Shown here one piece after another: positions 25,325 to 33,615 of a stretch of DNA of 64,000 bases. The notes beneath the pieces are model-generated. The model was not told the DNA's origin. It ran no database searches and saw only the letters and a program-made list of their open reading frames with translations. Source of the stretch: RUG14300 sp964561145 (GTDB taxonomy: Bacteria; Bacillota; Clostridia; Christensenellales; CAG-1252); NCBI GenBank assembly GCA_964561145.1, contig CAZLNZ010000014.1, positions 3,788 to 67,787 of the forward strand. The letters are read 5' to 3'. Each line of letters begins with the position of its first letter. Within the stretch, counting starts at the first letter, position 1. Both the position numbers and the translations under genes were made by a program.

Positions 25325-27840
25325 TCTTTCGCCTCTAACCAATTATCTCCGACTCCGACTTCTGCGATAAGAGGAACCTCTAGTTCCATTACACCTTCCA
25401 TACATTCTTTTAAGATACCGGATACAATATCAACCTCCGACTCGGGACAATCTACAATTAATTCGTCATGGACCTGAAGAAGCAATTTTGCCTGCGGAGC
25501 TTTTTCTTTAAGAGTGCCGAATACAGCAATCATCGCAAGCTTTATAATGTCGCTTGCAGTTCCTTGCAATGGCATATTCATTGCAGCTCTTTCACCAAAT
25601 GATCTAACAGTGTATACGGGAGATGACAATTCCGGAATAACTCTTGTTCGACCGCTTAAAGTTTGAACATAGCCGTTGGTTTTGGCATCTTCTACCGTTT
25701 TATGCATGTATTCCTGAACTTTTGGATAGCTCTCAAAATATCTGTCTATAAAGTTTCTTGCATCCTTAACACTGCAACCGATATTTTCACTTAATCCAAA
25801 ATCGCTGATTCCATAAATAATACCGAAATTAACGGCTTTCGCACTTCTTCTCATTTCATCGGTTACAAACTCAATGGGTACTCCGAAAACTTTTGCAGCT
25901 GTGGCACGATGAATGTCATATCCGGAATTGTAATCCGAAATCATGTGTTCATCGCCCGACATTGCTGCAACAAGTCTCAACTCTATTTGAGAATAATCAG
26001 CACAAACAAGTTTATGTCCGGCTTCTGCTATAAAAGCTTTTCTTATTTCCCTGCCTTCTTTTGAACGAACGGGGATATTTTGCAAATTTGGCTCGGTAGA
26101 AGATAGTCTCCCGGTAGTTGTCAATGCTTGTTTAAAAATCGTATGAAGCCTATTATTTTTGTCTAGCAAACTTTGAATACCGATAATATAGGTTGACTGA
26201 AGCTTTGAAAACTTTCTATAATCTAATACCAGATTTACAATAGGGTGATAATCTTTTAATTTTTCCAACTTATCTGCACCCGTGCTCTTCTTTTTGTCAG
26301 ACTTTAACAGAAGTTTATCATACAATATGTTGCCTAGCTGCTTGGGCGAATTGATATTAAACTTTTCTCCGGCATAAAACCATATCTTTTCTTGAAGCTC
26401 ATTGAGAATCTCTGTGTACTTTATTTTCAAGTCTTCGATGATATTTACGTTAATCAAAAATCCGTTTCTTTCCATTTCATAAAGTACTTCAACTAAAGGT
26501 TTTTCAATTGTTTCATAAACCATAAGGCTTTGTTCCTTTAGACTGCTTTTGATAGAATCAAAGAGTACTCTAATGCCGATCGAAGGGAATTCTGTATTTA
26601 TTGAATAATTATCAAGCAAAGGAACAAGTTCGGTTTTATGCTTCGACACATCGGAAACATAGCTAATAAGAAGAAGGTCGTCACATTTGAATATAGTATT
26701 ATCCAATTTCAAAGTATGGTATATACTTTTAATATCAAACAAAACTTTTTTAATATTTTCGTCAAATAAGATGGGTTTAATCAACTCAAGTGCTCTATCA
26801 AAACTAATGCCTAGGTCAAGTAGAGACTCGCCCGAAGTGATGAAGTATTCGACTTGTTCATCGCAGCAGAACGATATATCATCACCGATATAAAAGGTAA
26901 AAGTGCCTTTGTTCTTACATGATTCTAAAGCAGAAAGTAAGTCGTTTTCGTTTGTTATTTCCACTCTTTTGTACTGAACACGCGATTCTTTTTCAAAAGA
27001 AAATCCTTCAATTATATTTACTAGGTTGAGTTCCATCAACTTATCATAAGCAATGGTAGGAAAAGGCATTTTAAGCTCTAACTCGCTCCAATCGAATAAT
27101 AAAGGTACTTTCCTATTGATAGTTGCAAGTTCCCTTGAGAAAAATGCAGATTCTTTTCCCTCGATAAGCTTTTCCTTAAGTTTACCTTTTTGTTCATCTA
27201 TATGTTCATATAAACATTCAAGATTTCCGTATGTCGCAATAAGATTACCGGCAGTCTTTGCTCCGATTCCAGCAACACCCTTAATATTGTCACTACTATC
27301 TCCCATCAACCCTTTGAGATCGGTTATATAAACGGGATCAGCTATCCCCTCCTCTTTTAATAACTGCGGTGTATACCTGATAACTTCACTTATGCCTTTT
27401 TTTGTATGAATAATTGTACAATCCTCGCTAGCAAGCTGTAACACATCTTTATCACCCGATACAATTAGTGAGTGGAAAGGACACATCAATGAAATTGTTC
27501 CCAAAAGGTCGTCAGCCTCATAACCAACAAGTTCAAAGTATTTGATATTCATAGCCGTAAGTATTTCTTTTAAGATAGGTATTTGCTGAGCTAGTTCTTC
27601 CGGCATCGGTTTTCTACCTGCCTTATAATCGGGATATTTCTTATGTCTGAAGGTAGGTGCTTTTAAATCAAACGTACAGGCAAGGTGTGTTGGCTGTTCT
27701 TCCCTGATAAGTTTTGCAAGCATCTTCAAAAATCCGTGTATTCCACCGGTGCATATTCCCGAATTACTTGTTAAATAAGGCATTGCATAGTATGCCCTAT
27801 TTATAATGCTATTTCCATCAATAAGAATGAGTTTATTCAT
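25321..27840 (-). CDS. polA: DNA polymerase I
   Basis: 839 aa. The N-terminal 5'-3' exonuclease (about 1-290) starts LILIDGNSIINRAYYAMP and has GYEADDLLGT, VSGDKDVLQL and DLKGLMGDSSDNIKGVAGIG. The middle domain (~300-430) has the 3'-5' exonuclease fold but lacks the catalytic DxE and other acidic residues, as in Bacillus Pol I. The polymerase domain has motif A CADYSQIELR, motif B RRSAKAVNFGIIYG and motif C LQVHDELIVD. Acts in Okazaki fragment processing and repair. ATG 27840 has SD AAGGTGG. Confidence 0.97.
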   Translation of the reverse strand: MNKLILIDGNSIINRAYYAMPYLTSNSGICTGGIHGFLKMLAKLIREEQPTHLACTFDLKAPTFRHKKYPDYKAGRKPMPEELAQQIPILKEILTAMNIKYFELVGYEADDLLGTISLMCPFHSLIVSGDKDVLQLASEDCTIIHTKKGISEVIRYTPQLLKEEGIADPVYITDLKGLMGDSSDNIKGVAGIGAKTAGNLIATYGNLECLYEHIDEQKGKLKEKLIEGKESAFFSRELATINRKVPLLFDWSELELKMPFPTIAYDKLMELNLVNIIEGFSFEKESRVQYKRVEITNENDLLSALESCKNKGTFTFYIGDDISFCCDEQVEYFITSGESLLDLGISFDRALELIKPILFDENIKKVLFDIKSIYHTLKLDNTIFKCDDLLLISYVSDVSKHKTELVPLLDNYSINTEFPSIGIRVLFDSIKSSLKEQSLMVYETIEKPLVEVLYEMERNGFLINVNIIEDLKIKYTEILNELQEKIWFYAGEKFNINSPKQLGNILYDKLLLKSDKKKSTGADKLEKLKDYHPIVNLVLDYRKFSKLQSTYIIGIQSLLDKNNRLHTIFKQALTTTGRLSSTEPNLQNIPVRSKEGREIRKAFIAEAGHKLVCADYSQIELRLVAAMSGDEHMISDYNSGYDIHRATAAKVFGVPIEFVTDEMRRSAKAVNFGIIYGISDFGLSENIGCSVKDARNFIDRYFESYPKVQEYMHKTVEDAKTNGYVQTLSGRTRVIPELSSPVYTVRSFGERAAMNMPLQGTASDIIKLAMIAVFGTLKEKAPQAKLLLQVHDELIVDCPESEVDIVSGILKECMEGVMELEVPLIAEVGVGDNWLEAKE

Positions 27841-27883
27841 AAGCCACCTTTATAATATCTACAATTATAACATATTTTATAAT

Positions 27884-27918
27884 AAAAAGTCCCTACTTTA
27901 TTAAAAAAATAGGGACTT
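27884..27918 (-). terminator. Intrinsic terminator of efp
   Basis: On the minus strand AAGTCCCTA (27918-27910) pairs with TAGGGACTT (27895-27887) across a 14-base loop, followed by a short T-run. It lies 20 bases after efp and before polA. Confidence 0.85.
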
Positions 27919-27937
27919 GAAATGATAAATTAGAAAA

Positions 27938-28504
27938 TTAGTCTACACGTTCAAGATATGTTCCTGTTCTAGTATCAACACGGATTCTATCACCCTCATT
28001 TACAAACATAGGAACTTGAATCTTAAATCCTGTCTCTAAGGTTGCGGGCTTGGTTCCGGGAGTAGCTGTATTACCACGAACTGCAGGTTCACAAATTGTG
28101 ATGAGCAAATTAACAAAGGTTTCAGGCTCTACAAGGAAAGGTTTTTCTTTATAGAACGAAACGGTAACCTTGCTTCCTTCGATAATAAAGTTAAGAGCAT
28201 CAGAAACTTGATCGTAGTTCATAGCGATTTGCTCATAGTTTTCACTATTCATAAAGTAATAGAAATCTCCATCGGTGTAAAGATACTCCATTGCAGTACG
28301 CTCGATAAGAGCTGTCTCGAATTTATCTGTAGGGTTAAAGGTTTTTTCCAAAACACTGCCGTTCATAACATTTTTAATCTTTGTACGAACGAATGCAGCA
28401 CCTTTTCCCGGTTTTACGTGTTGGAAGTCTACAATAACCATAACGTTGCCTTCGTATTCAAAGGTTATACCCTTGCGAAAATCTCCAGCTAAAATGAATC
28501 CCAT
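27938..28504 (-). CDS. efp: Translation elongation factor P
   Basis: 188 aa, three beta-barrel domains. It relieves ribosome stalling at polyproline stretches. The tip loop KPGKGAAF carries Lys34, the residue modified in many bacteria. FQVKPG-type and NTATPGTKPATLETG segments and the C-terminal VPMFVNEGDRIRVDTRTGTYLER are typical. ATG 28504 has SD AGGAGG. It follows the Xaa-Pro peptidase gene, a standard Firmicutes pair, so both genes concern proline-containing proteins. Confidence 0.97.
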   Translation of the reverse strand: MGFILAGDFRKGITFEYEGNVMVIVDFQHVKPGKGAAFVRTKIKNVMNGSVLEKTFNPTDKFETALIERTAMEYLYTDGDFYYFMNSENYEQIAMNYDQVSDALNFIIEGSKVTVSFYKEKPFLVEPETFVNLLITICEPAVRGNTATPGTKPATLETGFKIQVPMFVNEGDRIRVDTRTGTYLERVD

Positions 28505-28514
28505 ATATTGCCTC

Positions 28515-29576
28515 CTATAATATTATTAAATTTTTATCGCAACGATTTAACGTTACGGGGTTTCCATCTTTAAGAACTAATGTATCCTCTATTCTTATAC
28601 CAAACCTTCCAGCAATGTAGATTCCCGGTTCGATCGTAAATACATTGCCTTCCTCGAAAACATCATCGCTACGTTTTGACAAGAAAGGTTTTTCATGAAT
28701 ATCAACACCGACGCCATGACCTAAGGAATGAGTAAAATAATCACCTAAACCTTTCGAAGTAAGATAATCTCTAGCAACTTTATCTGCATCGAAACATCTA
28801 AGACCGACTCTTACAGACTCCGCACCTAATTTATGTGCTTCCAAAACGTAAGAATAGAATTTTTTATAATCTTTGTCATATGGCTCTCCGAAGCAGAAAG
28901 ACCTTGTTATATCGGAACAATATCCCATAAATTTTGTGCCAAAATCAAGGGTAATCATATCTCCGTACTTAAGTTTTCTGGTTCCGGAATGACCGTGGGG
29001 ATAAGCGGTGTGTTCGCCAAAAACTGATATGGTATCAAATGCAATACCGTCGCCGCCTGCTTTAATATACTCATATTGAAGAAGATATCCTAGCTCAAGC
29101 TCCGTCATACCCTCTTTGATTTGACCCAATAATGCTTCAAATGCAATGTCATTACAATGAGCAGCATACTCTATACGTTGAAGTTCTAAGTCCTTCTTGC
29201 AAGCACGACCTGCGGATACCACACTACTCTTATCCAGAAGCTCCACGTTTGGAAAATACTTTCTGATATTACAGTAATCTTGATAAGTTAAGTTTTCAAA
29301 ACCTAATGATTTGATATCCGACTCAAGGGCATCCTTTGAAATCAGTTCATAATTTGAACAAGCTTCCTCAATAATAACAAAATTTTCAGGAACATGAGTT
29401 GAAGCTTCCAGTGAATATCTCTTATCTGTGTAATAATGAATAAAATTCTTTGTAACTAAAATAGTACATTCAGGATTGATATATTCTGAATAATAAAAAG
29501 TATTAGAGGGGGACGTTATCAGTAAAGCGTCCGTTTGAGCAATCTCTAAAACCTTGTACAATCTTTTATCAATCAT
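28515..29576 (-). CDS. M24 family Xaa-Pro aminopeptidase
   Basis: 353-aa pita-bread metallopeptidase. The creatinase-like N-terminal domain (1-~125) is followed by the catalytic domain with the five metal ligands: Asp in ITLDFGTKF, Asp in GYCSDITRSF, His in HSLGHGVGVDIHE, Glu in FTIEPGIY and Glu in GIRIEDT. By family it removes N-terminal residues before proline. SD AGAGG precedes ATG 29576. Encoded 10 bases upstream of efp, likely one transcript. Confidence 0.94.
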   Translation of the reverse strand: MIDKRLYKVLEIAQTDALLITSPSNTFYYSEYINPECTILVTKNFIHYYTDKRYSLEASTHVPENFVIIEEACSNYELISKDALESDIKSLGFENLTYQDYCNIRKYFPNVELLDKSSVVSAGRACKKDLELQRIEYAAHCNDIAFEALLGQIKEGMTELELGYLLQYEYIKAGGDGIAFDTISVFGEHTAYPHGHSGTRKLKYGDMITLDFGTKFMGYCSDITRSFCFGEPYDKDYKKFYSYVLEAHKLGAESVRVGLRCFDADKVARDYLTSKGLGDYFTHSLGHGVGVDIHEKPFLSKRSDDVFEEGNVFTIEPGIYIAGRFGIRIEDTLVLKDGNPVTLNRCDKNLIIL

Positions 29577-29654
29577 ATTTAACCTCTTATGTAATCCGGC
29601 ACAATGCCGACACTTAATTATATAATATATTACTTAACTTTGTAAAGCCCTTTT

Positions 29655-30512
29655 TTAGTTTTTATCCCTTAATTGGAGATAAATAGACTTCATTTCTTTA
29701 GCATCGATTCCTTGATTTCCGGAAGATTCGCTCACAATATATGGTGTGAGCCCTAAATCGACAATAACTTGAGCAAATGGTTCGAATTCCGGACCGAAGC
29801 TTTTATCACAATTGTTAAGATGTCTAACCTCACCCATTGAGGTATACTCAACTTTTGAAAAATGCACATGCATGTTCTTTACTTTCACATCAGGGAGGTA
29901 GGAACTTAAGGTATCTACAACCCTTTTAAAATCATCTTTGGATTTCAAAATACCTTGCTCTCTAGCATTTACATGTCCAAAATCAATACAAGGATAAAGA
30001 TTAGGAGCCAATGTGCATAGTTCAGCTATTTCTTCTACTGTACCCATTTGATTTATCTTACCCATAGTTTCGGGACAAATTAGGATATTCTCGTATTCTT
30101 TTACCGATTCGAGCTTTTCCATATACCCTTCCAAATTCCCTTTTAGAAGAAAAAAAGCAACATCACGATCAAGTTTCATCCGTGCACCGGGATGAAATAC
30201 AACTCTATTGCCTCCCAATAAAAGCAATGCATTTATGCTATCAGTCAGGTACTCTTCCGTATTCTTGATTTTTTCAGGATCAGGGTTGGAAAAATTTATA
30301 AAATATGGGGCATGTACGCTAATTTCAATATTGTTAGTCTTATATGCATCACGTATTTTAAGTGCTGTTTCATTTGAAATTCTTACACCTTTTCCAAAGG
30401 AATATTCAAAACAATCCAGTCCTAGGCTCTTAACGTAAGAGGCAGTCTGAATCGTTGAATATTTCATTTCCTGACAAAAGCTATCATTTCCTGATGGTCC
30501 AAATTTAATCAT
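29655..30512 (-). CDS. Endonuclease IV-like TIM-barrel protein
   Basis: 285 aa, AP-endonuclease-2 fold. Candidate metal ligands in order: His in VHAPYF, His in VVFHPGA, Glu in ICPETMGK, Asp and His in CIDFGHVNAR, His in NMHVHFS, Glu in VSESSG. This pattern is close to Nfo (endonuclease IV), which cuts at abasic sites, and the HxH of Nfo seems kept. It overlaps the end of the truB-ribF gene. ATG 30512 is preferred because AAGGTGAG is at proper spacing; ATG 30518 is possible. A repair role is inference. Confidence 0.8.
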   Translation of the reverse strand: MIKFGPSGNDSFCQEMKYSTIQTASYVKSLGLDCFEYSFGKGVRISNETALKIRDAYKTNNIEISVHAPYFINFSNPDPEKIKNTEEYLTDSINALLLLGGNRVVFHPGARMKLDRDVAFFLLKGNLEGYMEKLESVKEYENILICPETMGKINQMGTVEEIAELCTLAPNLYPCIDFGHVNAREQGILKSKDDFKRVVDTLSSYLPDVKVKNMHVHFSKVEYTSMGEVRHLNNCDKSFGPEFEPFAQVIVDLGLTPYIVSESSGNQGIDAKEMKSIYLQLRDKN

Positions 30513-32292
30513 GTTCATATCTCACCTTTTCTGCGTCTTTGGCAATTTGTATTTTTAACTCTTCAACACTTGTGAACTCAATTGTGTTACGAAGATAGTT
30601 AACCAGTTCAATAGTTACTATTTTACCATAAACATCTTCATTAAAATCTAATATATAAGTTTCAGCATTAACATAGAAGTCATTAAAGGTTGGGTGAGTG
30701 CCCAAATTCGTAACGCCTTTATATATTTTTTTTCCAATTCTTATTCTAGATGAATAGACACCACTCAAAGGAAGCGTATACTTACTGTTAATATTAATAT
30801 TAATTGTAGGAAAACCGATTTTTCTTCCTTCTTTTCTTCCTTCCACAACAAGACCTTTTAATGAAAAAGGTCTTCCTAGCATTCTTTTTGCACTATTTAT
30901 ATCACCGGCTTCAAGTAGGAGTTTGATTAATGTTGTACTAATGGAGGTACCGTCAATACATTTTTCTTTTTCGACAATCAACTTACAAGGCTTGTTCCTT
31001 AGATAATTTTCTATGTCAAAAATTGTTCCCTTAGCATCCTTCCCAAAAGTATAGTTTTCACCAACTATGAGATAAGATATATTAATTTGCTCAAATAGTA
31101 GGTCTAAAAAAGCGTCCGGTGAAAGATTAAGAATCCTTTTTTCGGGAGCTAGGTAAAAAACTTTTTTTACTCCTTGCTTGGAAAATAGTTCAACCCTTTT
31201 ATCAAAAGAATACATGTCCTTTCCACCACCGAAAAGTTCCTTTAAAGAGGGATAGAATGTTAGCACTGCAGGAATTGCATTCAAACGGCAAGCAGTTTTC
31301 AATATTTCCTGATGTCCTAGGTGTACTGAATCAAAATAACCTAAACATAGTGCAATTTTTTGAGGATAAAGGAGTTTATCTAAATTCTCTACAGGTAAAA
31401 CTTCCTCGGAATACCCACATACCTTTTTCATAACTCCGTTCTCTGCGAATCCGATAGCAAAGAATCTTTCATTTCTATATAATGCATAAAGTCCAGAACC
31501 ATTGAACGGAAAGGATGAGCTAATACCGATTTTATAGGCTGCTCGGTTATCTAGATCGAACTTCGGAAGCTTTTTGGCATACTCTGATAAATCTATAAAG
31601 CACTTTTCTGGTTCATCTAATATCTCCTCAAATGTATATGCACAAGATAGGTCGAATCCATCGGCATCTTTTCTTATTATGTAGCTCATATAAGCGGGAA
31701 CACCAAGTCTCTCCCCTAGATCTCTTACGAAGGACCTTACATAGGTACCTCCGGAACAATATAAGTCAAAAGTAATTGTATTCCTTTCAACGGAAATCAA
31801 TTGAATGTCATATATTTCAATTTCGGCAGGCATTAGTTGAGGTTTCTCGCCCCTTCTGATGATATCATAAGCTCTTTCACCGTTAATACTTTTAGACGAA
31901 TACTCGGGAGGCATCTGATATTGTTTTCCTATAAAAGTATTGAATACATTCTCAACTTTCTTTTTAAAATGGTCTTCTGAGCCAAAAGGTACACCTTGTA
32001 TGTCAACAAACTTGGTTACCTTTCCATAAGAATCAAGAGTATCGGTAGCTATGCCAAGCACCGCTTGTGCCCTATAAACCTTTTTTGAAAACCTAAGGTA
32101 GTCAAATAGCTTTGTTGCACTTCCGACTGCAATAGGAAGAACTCCGCTTGCTCCCGGGTCCAATGTGCCCAAATGACCGATTTTCAACGTTCTATCGGTC
32201 TTAAGCGACAAACGATTTCGCAAATACATTATCGCATCGTTGGATGTAAAAGCCGTTGGCTTTAGAAGAACAAAAAAGCCATCTTGAATCAT
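30505..32292 (-). CDS. Fused tRNA pseudouridine synthase B / riboflavin kinase-FAD synthetase (TruB-RibF)
   Basis: 595 aa in one uninterrupted frame. Residues 1-~300 are a full TruB: DGFFVLLKPTAFTSNDA, GHLGTLDPGASGVLP with the catalytic Asp, YRAQAVLGIATDTLDS, GTYVRSFVRDLG and a C-terminal TruB region. Residues ~305-595 are a full RibF: nucleotidyltransferase motif LGYFDSVHLGHQ (usual form GNFDGVHLGH), VGENYTFGKDAKG, ISTTLIK, and riboflavin kinase GRKEGRKIGFPTINI and GVTNLGTHPTF. The genes are normally separate neighbours in this operon; here they are fused near position ~31,370. tRNA psi55 formation and FMN/FAD synthesis would thus be one polypeptide. It follows nrnA with a 4-base overlap. 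Confidence 0.93.
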   Translation of the reverse strand: MIQDGFFVLLKPTAFTSNDAIMYLRNRLSLKTDRTLKIGHLGTLDPGASGVLPIAVGSATKLFDYLRFSKKVYRAQAVLGIATDTLDSYGKVTKFVDIQGVPFGSEDHFKKKVENVFNTFIGKQYQMPPEYSSKSINGERAYDIIRRGEKPQLMPAEIEIYDIQLISVERNTITFDLYCSGGTYVRSFVRDLGERLGVPAYMSYIIRKDADGFDLSCAYTFEEILDEPEKCFIDLSEYAKKLPKFDLDNRAAYKIGISSSFPFNGSGLYALYRNERFFAIGFAENGVMKKVCGYSEEVLPVENLDKLLYPQKIALCLGYFDSVHLGHQEILKTACRLNAIPAVLTFYPSLKELFGGGKDMYSFDKRVELFSKQGVKKVFYLAPEKRILNLSPDAFLDLLFEQINISYLIVGENYTFGKDAKGTIFDIENYLRNKPCKLIVEKEKCIDGTSISTTLIKLLLEAGDINSAKRMLGRPFSLKGLVVEGRKEGRKIGFPTINININSKYTLPLSGVYSSRIRIGKKIYKGVTNLGTHPTFNDFYVNAETYILDFNEDVYGKIVTIELVNYLRNTIEFTSVEELKIQIAKDAEKVRYEHD

Positions 32293-33239
32293 ATATATTT
32301 ACTTACAGCAAAAATTAGCTTATCGAGGATTATTCCTTCATCACCAACTAATAAACAGCCTGCAGCGTTATGATGACCACCACCACCAAATTCCGATGCA
32401 ATACCCGCTGCATCCACATCACCTTTAGATCTAATGCTAATCTTATATTTACGCTTTTCGCATTCGGTTATTGAAATTCCGACCTTGATGGAATCTGCTT
32501 TCAACAACTCATTGACGCCTGAGGAGGTTTGAGATAGATCACATCCGAACTTTTGTAATGTTTCCGCTGTAAAAACAAGTATTCCGAGTTCGTAATCGAA
32601 ATCGTACACAGCGTTATTTATAGCATAAGAGTGCATCCTGAGTTGATTTATGGGTCTTTCAGTAATATACTTTCGTGATAATTCAGAAGGATTTGCCCCT
32701 TTATCAACTAGAATAGATGCTACGTCAAATGAATTACTATTAACATATTCGTAAGAAAAATTTCCACAATCTGTAATCAATCCGATATACAACAAAATCG
32801 CAACATCTTTTGTAAAATATGAGGCAAAGGATTTTGATATAAGCTTAGTTACCAATTCAGCACAGCTAGAATAATTTTCCACCCAATCAAGAGTAGTAAA
32901 GGATGTTCTTGACGAATGATGGTCGATTGATAAGCAGTTATTGTTAAAGAACCGTCCGTATTTACCAAGTCGAGAATAATCACTTACGTCCACAGAAATA
33001 GATAGGTCGTAACTATCAAGCTTTTGGTTATTGAACTCACTTGCAAAAGGGACATCCTTAAAGCGGTCAGGTAATTCTCCGTCACACAAACAATCGCATG
33101 CCTTACCATAAACGGAAAGCACCCGCCATAAGGCGAGCGCACTACCGACAGCATCACCATCGGGATTCACATGTGTTACTATGCAAATCCTGGATGCTTT
33201 TTCTATTCTTTTTGTAATTAAACTAATCTTATCTATCAT
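32289..33239 (-). CDS. nrnA: DHH/DHHA1 phosphoesterase, NrnA-like
   Basis: 316 aa from ATG 33239 (MIDKISLITKRIEKAS); the longer frame reading to 33335 runs inside rbfA and is rejected. Motifs: VTHVNPDGDAVGSALAL (metal ligands), ISVDVSDYSRLG, SIDHHSS (the DHH), LYIGLITDCGNF, and the DHHA1 GGGGHHNAAGC near the C-terminus. By family it degrades nano-RNA and/or pAp or cyclic dinucleotide products. It overlaps the rbfA stop by 11 bases and the truB-ribF start by 4, the usual rbfA-nrnA-truB order. Confidence 0.93.
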   Translation of the reverse strand: MIDKISLITKRIEKASRICIVTHVNPDGDAVGSALALWRVLSVYGKACDCLCDGELPDRFKDVPFASEFNNQKLDSYDLSISVDVSDYSRLGKYGRFFNNNCLSIDHHSSRTSFTTLDWVENYSSCAELVTKLISKSFASYFTKDVAILLYIGLITDCGNFSYEYVNSNSFDVASILVDKGANPSELSRKYITERPINQLRMHSYAINNAVYDFDYELGILVFTAETLQKFGCDLSQTSSGVNELLKADSIKVGISITECEKRKYKISIRSKGDVDAAGIASEFGGGGHHNAAGCLLVGDEGIILDKLIFAVSKYI

Positions 33240-33615
33240 TGGTAAAATCATCATCGTCCTCGAAGTAAACCATCGATTCCTTCGCTTTATTAATAAGCTT
33301 TTCCATATGGTCAGCGTATACTGCACTTTCGTCAAGAATAAAGGTAAGTGTCGGAATTAAACGCATGTTAACCAAGCTTTTTAATTCATTCCTTATAAAT
33401 GCCGCTGAGTTATTCAGAGCTTTTATACAAGGAAACTTTCCCTCGTCATTCCCATAAAAGCTTACATAAACCTTAGCAAGCTTAAGATCCTTCGTTGTAT
33501 CTACACCGGTAACGGTAACCATGTTATTTACAACTCTTGGATCTCGAATCTTGCGTTGAATTATGAAAGATATTTGCTTTGCTAATTCACTGTTAACTCT
33601 GTCGATATTTGCCAT
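33229..33615 (-). CDS. rbfA: 30S ribosome-binding factor A
   Basis: 128-aa KH-fold protein for maturation of the 5' end of 16S rRNA. NIDRVNSELAKQISFIIQRKIRDPRV at the start, VTVTGVDTTKDLKLAKVYVSF and the C-terminal MRLIPTLTFILDESAVYADHM are diagnostic. Its ATG 33615 overlaps the infB stop (TAATG). The tail is acidic (FEDDDDF). Confidence 0.96.
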   Translation of the reverse strand: MANIDRVNSELAKQISFIIQRKIRDPRVVNNMVTVTGVDTTKDLKLAKVYVSFYGNDEGKFPCIKALNNSAAFIRNELKSLVNMRLIPTLTFILDESAVYADHMEKLINKAKESMVYFEDDDDFTNDR

